Source of the DNA: Arthrobacter sp042667405
GTDB lineage: Bacteria > Actinomycetota > Actinomycetes > Actinomycetales > Micrococcaceae
Assembly (NCBI RefSeq): GCF_042667405.1
Contig: NZ_JBHVAL010000003.1
Coordinates: 124,001 to 188,000, forward strand
Direction of reading: 5' to 3'
Length of the DNA: 64,000 nt
Part shown: piece after piece, positions 25,725-33,424 of the stretch
Layout of the letters: every line of letters starts with the position of its first letter
How positions within the stretch are numbered: position 1 is the stretch's first letter
The notes under the pieces: generated by a model
Database searches by the model: none
What the model was told of the DNA's origin: nothing
What the model saw: only the letters and a program-made list of their open reading frames with translations
Program-made: the position numbers and the translations under genes

Positions 25725-27353
25725 GTGGCTGATGCATTGAACGCCATTAACCTAAGGGCTGTGCCCCAGTCGCAGCCCACTGATTCCCGTCAGGTGCCCA
25801 ACCAGGGCGGCGGATACACATTTACGGTCGAACCGCTCGAGCGCCTGCGGCGCTTTCTTGTGCTGGGTACCGACGGCGGCACCTACTACGGTTCCGAGCG
25901 TGAACTCACGCTGGAAAACGCCGATGTCGTGCTCGGCTGGGCGCGTGAGAAAACCCTCGAGCTCGTGGACGAGGTTGTCGCGATCTCCTCTGCCGGCCGC
26001 GCGCCTCGAAACAACCCTGCGTTGTTCTGCCTTGCCGCAGCAACAGCATTGGGCGATGTGGAGGGGCGGCAGGCTGCGTTGGCGGCGCTGCCCAAGGTGG
26101 CCCGCACGGGAACCCATCTCTTCATCTTCGCGGGCTATGTGGAGCAATTCCGTGGGTGGGGCCGAGGCCTTCGCCGCGCGGTTGCCGATTGGTACCTGTC
26201 CAAGCCAGTTGACGAGGTTGCGTACCAGGCGGTGAAGTACCGGCAGCGTGGCGGTTGGTCGCACCGGGATCTACTCCGTCTTGCGCATCCTTCCACTGCG
26301 GAAGCGGACCGGAAGCAGCTCTTCGACTGGATCTGCGGTCGGAGCGCCGATGGTCCTGAGCTTGTTGAGGGCTTCGAGAAGGCGCACAAGGCGTCAACAG
26401 CGGCCGAATGGGTGGACCTGTTGGGGGACTACCAGCAGTTGTCGTGGGAGATGTTGCCCGACGCCGCCCTGCGCGAGCCTGCCGTGTGGTCAAAGCTGCT
26501 GGCCAACGGCCTTCCGCAGACGGCGCTGATGCGGCAGCTTCCCAGGCTGACGCGCCTTGGGGTGTTGGAGCCTATGTCTGAAACGCTCGACGCCGTTACT
26601 CGCCAGCTCACGGACAGCAGCCGCTTGCAGAAGGCCCGGGTTCACCCGATCAACGTGCTGGTGGCTGCCCGGACTTACGCTTCGGGCTCTTCGGCCCGGG
26701 GAAGGTCCTCGTGGGAGCCTGTGGGTCAGGTTGTGGATGCCTTGGACGCTGCCTTCTATGCGTCCTTTGCCACTGTGCGGCCGGCGAACAAGCGGACGTT
26801 GCTTGCGTTGGACGTCTCCGGCTCCATGACCATGCCGATTTCAGGTCTGCCCATCACAGCGCGGGAAGTTTCTGCGGCGATGGCGTTGGTCACGGCGGCA
26901 ACAGAGCCGAAGACCATCACGCTTGGCTTCACCGGATCTTCGGTGGGTGCGAAGACGGGTTTGTTCCAGCGCAACGAGCGGATCGATGGGATTTCGCCTT
27001 TGCCGATCTCGCCCCGCCAGCGGCTGGACGATGTCCTGGGTACGGTGTCAGGCCTGCCGTTCGGCGGTACGGACTGCGCGTTGCCCATGCTGTGGGCTCT
27101 CGCGAACAAGGTTCAGGTGGATACGTTCGTCATCTACACCGACAACGAGACCTGGGCTGGCCGGGTCCATCCGCACGAGGCTCTGCGTCAGTACCGGGAC
27201 TGGTCGGGTATTGACGCTCGGCTCGCCGTGGTGGGTCTGACGGCTACGGATTTCACCATTGCTGACCCTTCGGATCCCGGCATGTTGGACATTGCAGGCT
27301 TCGATGCCTCGTTGCCCACGTTGCTGAGCGACTTTTCGGCCCGTGTCATCTGA
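25725..27353 (+). CDS. rsr: TROVE-domain Ro60 homologue (Rsr)
   Basis: This 542-residue protein has the two Ro60 parts: an N-terminal HEAT-repeat ring (TROVE; residues about 10-350, including FTVEPLERLRRFLVLGTDGGTYY and YRQRGGWSHRDLLRLAHP) and a von Willebrand A domain (about 355-540) with an intact metal site DVSGS near residue 363 and YTDNETWAG near 471. Ro proteins bind misfolded RNA through the ring and Y RNA on its outer face; in Deinococcus, Rsr works with polynucleotide phosphorylase in RNA decay and rRNA maturation. The GTG start has GAAAGGA upstream. A Y RNA gene lies directly before it, as in other bacteria with Rsr. The next gene overlaps its stop. Confidence 0.95.
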   Translation: MADALNAINLRAVPQSQPTDSRQVPNQGGGYTFTVEPLERLRRFLVLGTDGGTYYGSERELTLENADVVLGWAREKTLELVDEVVAISSAGRAPRNNPALFCLAAATALGDVEGRQAALAALPKVARTGTHLFIFAGYVEQFRGWGRGLRRAVADWYLSKPVDEVAYQAVKYRQRGGWSHRDLLRLAHPSTAEADRKQLFDWICGRSADGPELVEGFEKAHKASTAAEWVDLLGDYQQLSWEMLPDAALREPAVWSKLLANGLPQTALMRQLPRLTRLGVLEPMSETLDAVTRQLTDSSRLQKARVHPINVLVAARTYASGSSARGRSSWEPVGQVVDALDAAFYASFATVRPANKRTLLALDVSGSMTMPISGLPITAREVSAAMALVTAATEPKTITLGFTGSSVGAKTGLFQRNERIDGISPLPISPRQRLDDVLGTVSGLPFGGTDCALPMLWALANKVQVDTFVIYTDNETWAGRVHPHEALRQYRDWSGIDARLAVVGLTATDFTIADPSDPGMLDIAGFDASLPTLLSDFSARVI

Positions 27354-27555
27354 TCCGGTTGTCCAACAGGCCCGCGAGCATCACCGCCGCGCTGCCGATG
27401 CCCTTGCCCTGGCGGAAAGGCATCGGCAGCAGCGGGATGCGTTCATTCGCCGTGCCCGGCAAGAGGACCCCGTCCGGTGGTCGTACAGTGCGTTGGCAGC
27501 CGCCGTCGGGTGTAGCAAGGAATTGATCGCTGCCATCATCAAGGGCCGCGCCTAG
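27343..27555 (+). CDS. small HTH-like protein overlapping rsr
   Basis: This 70-residue protein starts at a GTG inside the last codons of rsr (overlap of 11 bases), so its translation is probably coupled. Residues 5-40 form a charged, heptad-like helix (REHHRRAADALALAERHRQQRDAF) and residues 45-68 look like a helix-turn-helix (WSYSALAAAVGCSKELIAAIIKG). It is followed by a strong terminator. I do not recognise a named family. It could be a DNA-binding autoregulator of the rsr unit or a nucleic-acid-binding partner of Rsr; both are inferences from position. Confidence 0.7.
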   Translation: MSSDPVVQQAREHHRRAADALALAERHRQQRDAFIRRARQEDPVRWSYSALAAAVGCSKELIAAIIKGRA

Positions 27556-27577
27556 GGCTCCGCCTGGCAGAGCTGCA

Positions 27578-27603
27578 AGACCCCGATTCGTTCGGGGTCT
27601 TTT
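27578..27603 (+). terminator. intrinsic terminator of the rsr operon
   Basis: A 9-bp stem (AGACCCCGA 27578-27586 with TCGGGGTCT 27592-27600) with a 5-base loop is followed by TTTGCATTT, 22 bases after the small HTH gene. Confidence 0.85.
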
Positions 27604-27721
27604 GCATTTAACCACCCCATTCCGCCGTCCAGGGGATGCCGTGACCTCAGTCACCTTCGTGCGTAAGCGCGTCACGTAGTGGCGTCAGGCCTCTCTCAAT
27701 AGGTGGCAAGGGCATCGGATC

Positions 27722-27752
27722 ATGACCCGCAACCCGGGAATGTGCGGGTCAT
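27722..27752. promoter_or_regulatory. inverted repeat in the leader of the thioester-protein gene
   Basis: ATGACCCGCA at 27722-27731 pairs perfectly with TGCGGGTCAT at 27743-27752 around an 11-base loop. It lies 48 bases upstream of the start at 27801 and has no T tail, so a protein-binding site or leader hairpin is more likely than a terminator. Confidence 0.4.
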
Positions 27753-27800
27753 ATCTGACGCCTGGCCCCTTCGAATGCAGATTACGAATCAAGGAACTAC

Positions 27801-29294
27801 ATGCTTAAGAGAATTGGCGCTGCCCTTGTCGCGGCCACCACGCTGGGAGCGGGGGTGTTCGCGGCGCAGCTTGCCTTGCCAACAGCAGCAGTGGCGTCTG
27901 CGCCTCCTGTTGCCGCGACCTCCTTTGAAGCTCCGCTGTGCCCGGGAACAACGTATATGAACGCTTCCCCCGACACCACGGTCACCGGAACGAATCTGGA
28001 CAATTACAACAATGGACTGGTTGTTGAGCTCTATAACTTCGAGGGGGAGGGGACGGACGGTACCACCACTCTGCCGCCCCTCTGCGGCACGCGTTACGAA
28101 ACCGAAGCGGAGGGTGGCCCTGTAGGCGGCGGTCCTGTTAGCGCTTGGATGTTCTGCACTGACGTCGTGTTGCACTCGTGCTTCGACGGGCGCCCTCTGG
28201 ACGATGATCCTGAAAAGAATGCCGACATGACCGATTTCCAACGGCGTGTGTTCGCCTACGTGGTTCAAAACGGCTATCAATTCAACGATGGCGTAACCAA
28301 CAAGTTTGTCAGGCCGGACACCAATTCGTCTGATCGATACAGGTTGCAGCGCCTGGCGTGGAGCATCAAGGACTACGCCAACCTGACCGGCACGAGCACT
28401 GCAATCTGTGACAACGCTGGTCTGAGTCCTGACAAGATCAACGAGACGTTCGCTTTCCTTTCACGGCCGGCAGTGCCGCAAATCAGTGTCACGCCGGCTT
28501 CCCAGTCGCAGGTAATTGGGCAGGAAGGCAAGATTACTGTGACCACCAACATCGCAGAGACCCCAATCAAGCTCACCGCGACCAACGGTACCTTTGCGCT
28601 CTGCCCCGGAGAGGCTGACGGCATTCTGAACGGGGATGTCCTGACGATCAGCACTCCGACGTCAGCCGGATCCTCAGTGGATGTGGACGTCTGCACAACC
28701 AGCCAGACTGCAGGAACAGTCTCTCTTGACCTCTCGGTTCTGCCGGTGACGGAAGACAGCCTGAACTGGTACAGCAACGGTGACGACAATTGCCAAGTGT
28801 TTGCCGTGTTTGCGCGCGCCGAGGGTCAGACCTTGACTGGAGCGGCCGAGATCACTTACGAGGAGACTCCGACGGACACTCCGACTGAGACGCCGACGCC
28901 GAGCCCGTCGCCGACGGATACTCCGACTGAGACGCCGACGCCGAGCCCGTCGCCGACGGATACTCCGACTGAGACGCCGACGCCGGGCCCGTCGCCGACG
29001 GATACCCCGACTGAAACCCCGCGGCCGAGCCACTCGGAAACCCCACGGCCGAGCCACTCCGCTACCCCGGAGCCGAGCGAGTCAGGCACGCCGACGACAG
29101 GTGCTCCGGTAATTGCCGTTCCTACAACGGACGCTCCGGCAGGCGATTCATCGGAAACCGGTGGCTCCGGTAGCGGTCTGGCCTACACCGGAACCCAGGT
29201 TGTTCCCTTCATTGCGGCAGCTGCGGCACTCCTGGCCTTCGGTTTCGTTCTGATGGTCCTCGCTCGCCGCAGGGCAGCATCACGTCACAGCTAA
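27801..29294 (+). CDS. thioester-domain surface protein with LAYTG anchor
   Basis: This 497-residue protein has a signal peptide (to about residue 33), a globular N-terminal domain, an Ig-like region (about 225-350, ISVTPASQSQVIGQEG), a Pro/Thr/Ser stalk with PTDTPTETPTPSPS repeated (about 354-420), and a C-terminal LAYTG sortase signal with helix and RRRAASR tail. In the N-terminal domain, MFCTD (Cys119) and LQRLAWSIKDY (Gln183) match the Cys and Gln of thioester (TQxA) domains, which form a reactive Cys-Gln bond and attach covalently to host or surface amines in Gram-positive adhesins. Thioester formation is inferred from motif only. It stands alone between two terminators. RBS AAGGA precedes the ATG. 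Confidence 0.82.
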   Translation: MLKRIGAALVAATTLGAGVFAAQLALPTAAVASAPPVAATSFEAPLCPGTTYMNASPDTTVTGTNLDNYNNGLVVELYNFEGEGTDGTTTLPPLCGTRYETEAEGGPVGGGPVSAWMFCTDVVLHSCFDGRPLDDDPEKNADMTDFQRRVFAYVVQNGYQFNDGVTNKFVRPDTNSSDRYRLQRLAWSIKDYANLTGTSTAICDNAGLSPDKINETFAFLSRPAVPQISVTPASQSQVIGQEGKITVTTNIAETPIKLTATNGTFALCPGEADGILNGDVLTISTPTSAGSSVDVDVCTTSQTAGTVSLDLSVLPVTEDSLNWYSNGDDNCQVFAVFARAEGQTLTGAAEITYEETPTDTPTETPTPSPSPTDTPTETPTPSPSPTDTPTETPTPGPSPTDTPTETPRPSHSETPRPSHSATPEPSESGTPTTGAPVIAVPTTDAPAGDSSETGGSGSGLAYTGTQVVPFIAAAAALLAFGFVLMVLARRRAASRHS

Positions 29295-29321
29295 CGCCTG
29301 ACGCCTAGTCTGTGGCAACAG

Positions 29322-29353
29322 TGCGGCCCGGAAGCTCATGCTTCCGGGCCGCA
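29322..29353 (+). terminator. intrinsic terminator
   Basis: A 13-bp perfect stem (29322-29334 with 29341-29353) around a 6-base loop is followed by TGTGTTT. It lies 27 bases after the thioester-protein gene. Confidence 0.85.
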
Positions 29354-29419
29354 TGTGTTTCTCTAAGCAGATGCAATTGTTTCTGTCCCGCTAGCGGACG
29401 AGGACGGGTTGTTGTCTTG

Positions 29420-29500
29420 ATGGACATCAACTACCTCGAGTTCGAGGCCTGGACTCCCATCATCCAAAACATCCAGCACTTCCTGTCGAAGACACCCTGA
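29420..29500 (+). CDS. possible 26-residue peptide
   Basis: A short frame MDINYLEFEAWTPIIQNIQH ends FLSKTP and is followed at once by a strong hairpin. It is amphipathic and aromatic-rich. Its ribosome binding site (GGACGGG) is 11 bases away. It sits in the only free stretch between two terminators, which is why I list it, but there is no family evidence. Confidence 0.25.
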   Translation: MDINYLEFEAWTPIIQNIQHFLSKTP

Positions 29501-29509
29501 TTCACTGAA

Positions 29510-29549
29510 GGAACGGCCGGGCTTGGCTCATGCCAAGGCCGGCCGTTCC
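29510..29549. terminator. strong hairpin, probable terminator
   Basis: GGAACGGCCGG (29510-29520) pairs with CCGGCCGTTCC (29539-29549), with further pairing inside (CTTGG/CCAAG). No T tail follows, so it could also stall or protect transcripts. Confidence 0.55.
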
Positions 29550-29614
29550 GTGAAACAAACCGTTGAAACCCGCTAGGCTGGAAGCTGCTTTTTGCGTTCT
29601 AACACCGGAGTATC

Positions 29615-31192
29615 GTGCGAGTTGTAGTTCTTGGGGATATTGGTCAGCCCGTTTATCACGTGGGTGACGAGGCGATGACGCACGCAGTAGTGGACGAGCT
29701 GCGTTCAAGGGGAGTCCAGGACATCGTGCTGCTGTCGCGCGATCCTGAGCAGAGCTCAAAGCTGTTTGGTACGTCAGCAGTTAAGACCTTGGAATTCCCC
29801 TGGCCCCCGAACAGGCGGGAAACCTATCTCAAGGAGATCCGGTCTGTATTGGCTGGTGACCTGGACGCGCTTCCGGGGCATGACCAGGTCCACGGCCTTA
29901 TCGAGACCATGAAGACCTGCGATGGCGTGGTCATCGCGGGCGGCGGCAATATGAACTCGCCGTATGGTTGGCTGCTCTACGAACGGGCAGCCGTGGGCGC
30001 CATCGCCAAGGCGCTTGGAAAACCACTGATCATTTCCGGGCAGACGGTCGGCCCCGTGCTCACAGGCCCGGACTACGGTACCGCGATCGAGCTCTTCCGC
30101 TCTGCCGACCTCTCCAGCGTCCGCGAACAGACCTCGTGGGAGCTGATGCGTGACGCGGATATCCGGACCGGCCTGACTCTTGACGACGCGAGTTTTCTGG
30201 ACGTCTCCGCTGCCAATCAGGGCAGCAATGATTTAGCACAGGCGTGCTACCAGCCGCAGCCCGACAGGCCATTCCTGGTAGCCACCTTCGCTCCCGGGAC
30301 TGGCGCCATGGGCAGGGAAGACTTCAACCAGCGTATTGCTGAGGTGCTCGACAGGATTTCCGACGCCGGCGGAATGGACGTGGTGTTGATCTCCCATATG
30401 TCACGTCCCGGCCATGGGGACATCGACATCGAAACGCACGAGGACATCAGGCGCAGGATGCGTTCGGAGAACGTCACGGTCTGTGGCCAACTGACGGCGG
30501 AAGAATCTGCCTCGCTGACCATGCAGGCCGACCTGGTGGTAACCAGTCGCTACCACCCGGTGGTCTTCGCGTCGTCCGCAGGGGTACCCTGTCTCGGAAT
30601 CGCCGTGGACTACTACGGAGAAGTAAGGATCGGCGGGGCGCTGGCCAACTGGGGCCTCGGGAATACCCTGCGTTCGCTCCGGCACCTGGTCACCCCGGAG
30701 TTCCTGCAGTACGTGGACCAGTTCCTGAGCCGCCGCGCTGATATCAGTGAGTACCTCCGGAAGCTGAGCACTGCCCAAGGTGAGTTCCAGCGCCAGTGGT
30801 GGGACGCCGTCGTCGAAACCCTGAAGGGTGGGCGCACAGAGGCGCCGGTGCTGGTCAGCCCACCCCCGGCGTTCGCCGAGCTCGCATCCGGCGAGCATCC
30901 CGCTGCTGCGAAGCTGACTGCCAACAACGAATCGCACATCGGCCACCAATCGGTTGAGCTGTATCGGCTGACACACGCGCTGGAGGACATTGCTGGAACC
31001 CTGGGTGCAGCCGAAGCCGAAAGGGAGCGGCTGCGCATTGAGCTGGAGGAGGCAGTTGCGGCCTTGGCGGCCAAGGAGGCAGAGCGCCATCAGCTTCAAG
31101 CCGAACGCCAGCAACTCGGGGATGAACTTCAAGCGTTGAAGTCCTCGCTTGTGGTCCGGGCGGCCCGGAAGTTCAGGCTGCTCCGGGGCTGA
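29615..31192 (+). CDS. polysaccharide pyruvyltransferase family protein with C-terminal coiled coil
   Basis: This 525-residue protein starts at a GTG (MRVVVLGDIGQPVYHVGDEA) and shows the PS_pyruv_trans pattern: GDEAMTHAVVDELRSRG, VVIAGGGNMNSPYG, ISGQTVGPVL, SVREQTSWELM, VLISHMSRPGHGD and VTSRYHPVVFASSAGVP. It is unrelated in detail to the pyruvyltransferase at 8335. About residues 445-510 form a highly charged coiled coil (AEAERERLRIELEEAVAALA), and it ends in RAARKFRLLRG. CsaB-type members pyruvylate cell-wall polymers that bind SLH domains; SLH-like proteins are encoded at 37273 and 40258, so such a role is reasonable but unproven. Confidence 0.85.
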   Translation: MRVVVLGDIGQPVYHVGDEAMTHAVVDELRSRGVQDIVLLSRDPEQSSKLFGTSAVKTLEFPWPPNRRETYLKEIRSVLAGDLDALPGHDQVHGLIETMKTCDGVVIAGGGNMNSPYGWLLYERAAVGAIAKALGKPLIISGQTVGPVLTGPDYGTAIELFRSADLSSVREQTSWELMRDADIRTGLTLDDASFLDVSAANQGSNDLAQACYQPQPDRPFLVATFAPGTGAMGREDFNQRIAEVLDRISDAGGMDVVLISHMSRPGHGDIDIETHEDIRRRMRSENVTVCGQLTAEESASLTMQADLVVTSRYHPVVFASSAGVPCLGIAVDYYGEVRIGGALANWGLGNTLRSLRHLVTPEFLQYVDQFLSRRADISEYLRKLSTAQGEFQRQWWDAVVETLKGGRTEAPVLVSPPPAFAELASGEHPAAAKLTANNESHIGHQSVELYRLTHALEDIAGTLGAAEAERERLRIELEEAVAALAAKEAERHQLQAERQQLGDELQALKSSLVVRAARKFRLLRG

Positions 31193-31282
31193 ACAGCCCG
31201 CCAGCCTTCCCTCCTTCTCCCGATTTGGTGGGTAGAGTAGAGGCCTGAACATCGCCGGATTGCACTGGATACGGAGAACGCA

Positions 31283-32155
31283 TTGTCAGCTTGGCTGGAA
31301 CTTGGACCGGACAACTACGTCTTGGAAACCGAGGGATCGTTACTCAACACCGGCCTGGTGGTGGGCTCTGAGCTCGCCATGGTCATCGACACCGGCTGCG
31401 GCCCGCGCCAAGGCCGCGAAATCCTTGCTGCGGTGCGCGAAAAAACCCAGCTGCCGCTGGTCGTGGTGAACACCCACGCGCACTACGACCACTTCTTCGG
31501 CAACGCCGTTTTCGCTGACGACGGCGTTACTGAGTTTTGGGCGCACGCCAACTGTGCGGCCACTATCGAACGCGACGCCGACAACCAGCGACGCTTCGTG
31601 GCCACCAACGAACCTGAGATGGCAGCGGGGGAGGGCGAGGCCGTCGAGATCGTTGTTCCGAACGCGCTGGTCCGTGACCAGCCGGTGCTGGTGGACCTTG
31701 GCGGGATCACTGCCACGCTCTTCTATCTGGGACGTGCGCACACGGATGGCGACCTGCTGGTAGGAACCAGCTCCACCCTGTATGTCGGTGACGTGGTGGA
31801 ACAGGGGGCGCACCCGTCGTTCGAGGACTCGTACCCCGAAGAGTGGGCGGACGCCTTGCGGCACATTTCCGCCCTCCGCCACCGCTACGAGTTCCTGGTC
31901 CCGGGCCACGGAAAACATGTCAGTGACGAGTTCGTCAAGACCATGGCGCACACCATGAGCACCGCAGTTCGCCAGGCAACCCAGTCCATCCGTGACATGC
32001 CATCTGACGCAACCAAAGCGATTCCTGTGCTGCCGTACGGCCCGGAACAGTCACGTTGGTTCATCAAGAGGCTTCAGGAAACCAACTCCCATGGCCGATC
32101 CTCCCTGGGAACAGCCGACTTCGGCCCCAGCGAGACGGGTTCCTACCCTTCGTAG
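31283..32155 (+). CDS. MBL-fold metallo-hydrolase
   Basis: This 290-residue enzyme has the metallo-beta-lactamase signature THAHYDHFFGN (H-x-H-x-D-H), followed by GRAHTDGDLLV (third metal histidine), VGDVVEQG (bridging Asp) and VPGHGKHVSDEF (last His). It therefore binds two metal ions. The substrate class (thioester, lactone, nucleotide) cannot be told. The TTG start at 31283 has CGGAGAA upstream. The C-terminal 60 residues extend beyond the core fold and are Ser/Pro-rich. Confidence 0.88.
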   Translation: MSAWLELGPDNYVLETEGSLLNTGLVVGSELAMVIDTGCGPRQGREILAAVREKTQLPLVVVNTHAHYDHFFGNAVFADDGVTEFWAHANCAATIERDADNQRRFVATNEPEMAAGEGEAVEIVVPNALVRDQPVLVDLGGITATLFYLGRAHTDGDLLVGTSSTLYVGDVVEQGAHPSFEDSYPEEWADALRHISALRHRYEFLVPGHGKHVSDEFVKTMAHTMSTAVRQATQSIRDMPSDATKAIPVLPYGPEQSRWFIKRLQETNSHGRSSLGTADFGPSETGSYPS

Positions 32156-32278
32156 GGCCACGGCAACAAGGTTCCTTACAAATTTGTCATCTTGGTTACT
32201 CCCAGGCATGGACTAATGGCGTAATCCCGTTTTAGGATGAGTTCGACCATTGGTTCGCGACTACCTGGGGGTGTCGAG

Positions 32279-33328
32279 ATGAGGGGTTCACGCGTTTTCC
32301 CGCGTGCTGCCAGCATTCTCCGCTCTGTCATGGTCGCGGGCGCAGGTACCGCAATCTGGATGGCACTCTCAGCCACAGCCGCAGATGCAAGCACAGGCAC
32401 GGACAAGAACTTGGTGGACAGTGTCACATCGTCCAGTTCCATCTCCGTCCCGGTGCCCAACGTTCCTCTTCCGGCCTCCGTCAAAGGGTTGCTGCCCGCT
32501 GATCAGGTCAACGTTCCCGTCCCCGCAGTCACTCCTGTGGTTAAGCACGTGGGCGGCGCGTTGGACAATGCAGTGGGTGCCGTCCCGGTAGCCAACCAAA
32601 TCCTCCCCGCAAATACAGCGGGAACCATCGTGAACACGGTGGTGGCACCTGTCATCGACCCCGTAGACCAAGCCGTCAACGTGGTGGTTCCGCCGGTGAA
32701 CTCCGTCGTGGAACCGGTCCGTTTGGAGCCAGTGACGGATGCAGTCAACCCCGTCGTGGAACCCATTGTGGGTGTGGTGGACACCGTCCTGCCGCCCCTC
32801 GACTCTGTGGTCCCGCCCGTTACTGTCCCACCCGTTGTGGTGCCTCCGGTCACAGTCCCTGATGCCGGTTTGCCGAGCGCTCCTGGCGCCGATGCCTCAG
32901 TAGCTCCGGCCTCGCCGGACGCAGGCACCGAGCCGGCAACCGGCGTCGTAACTTCATCCGAGCCAGCCGACAGCAGCCCCACCGTGGAAGCCGAACAGTC
33001 CACTGGAGTTGGGCTCGCGGTCGACGCATCGTGGCTGGCTCACACCCGGAACTTCGGTCCCACCGGCATCACCGCCGTACTGGGCGGATCCTCCTCTGCT
33101 GCCGATCCTGCAGCCCCGTCCGGGCTGCCCGGCGACTTCGACGCCGTCCCGTCCGGCCTTGCCGGCAGTGGTTCCGGCGCGTCTTCGAACGGACCGCCCA
33201 ACCCGGCAGCAGCATTCCTTCACGACGCACTGATCATTCCCGCAGACGCCCTTCCTGGCCTCGCTGCGGGCAGCGACGAGCAACATCCAACGCCGGTCTC
33301 ATTCGATCCCGGCTCCTCTCCTGACTAG
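32279..33328 (+). CDS. secreted Pro/Val-rich repetitive protein
   Basis: This 349-residue protein begins with a basic N-region and signal peptide (about 1-40, ending ATAADAST). The middle (about 60-220) is built from short Val/Pro/Asn/Asp-rich repeats, such as VNVPVPAVTPVV, NAVGAVPVANQILP, VVAPVIDPVDQAVNVVV and VVPPVTVPPVVV, suggesting an extended fibrous segment. The C-terminal third is Ser/Gly/Pro-rich and lacks a sortase motif or membrane helix, so it is probably released or held non-covalently. The ATG at 32279 is chosen because GGGGGTG precedes it; an ATG at 32237 is possible. It lies 96 bases upstream of the chaplin-like gene and may act with it. Confidence 0.7.
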   Translation: MRGSRVFPRAASILRSVMVAGAGTAIWMALSATAADASTGTDKNLVDSVTSSSSISVPVPNVPLPASVKGLLPADQVNVPVPAVTPVVKHVGGALDNAVGAVPVANQILPANTAGTIVNTVVAPVIDPVDQAVNVVVPPVNSVVEPVRLEPVTDAVNPVVEPIVGVVDTVLPPLDSVVPPVTVPPVVVPPVTVPDAGLPSAPGADASVAPASPDAGTEPATGVVTSSEPADSSPTVEAEQSTGVGLAVDASWLAHTRNFGPTGITAVLGGSSSAADPAAPSGLPGDFDAVPSGLAGSGSGASSNGPPNPAAAFLHDALIIPADALPGLAAGSDEQHPTPVSFDPGSSPD

Positions 33329-33424
33329 TTCCCCTGCCTTGCTGCACCAGCTTGCAGCAGACGGCTCAACAGACGATCCGTGATTGGACGTCTCCGGGAA
33401 CTAGAACTTCAGGAGAAAAACACC

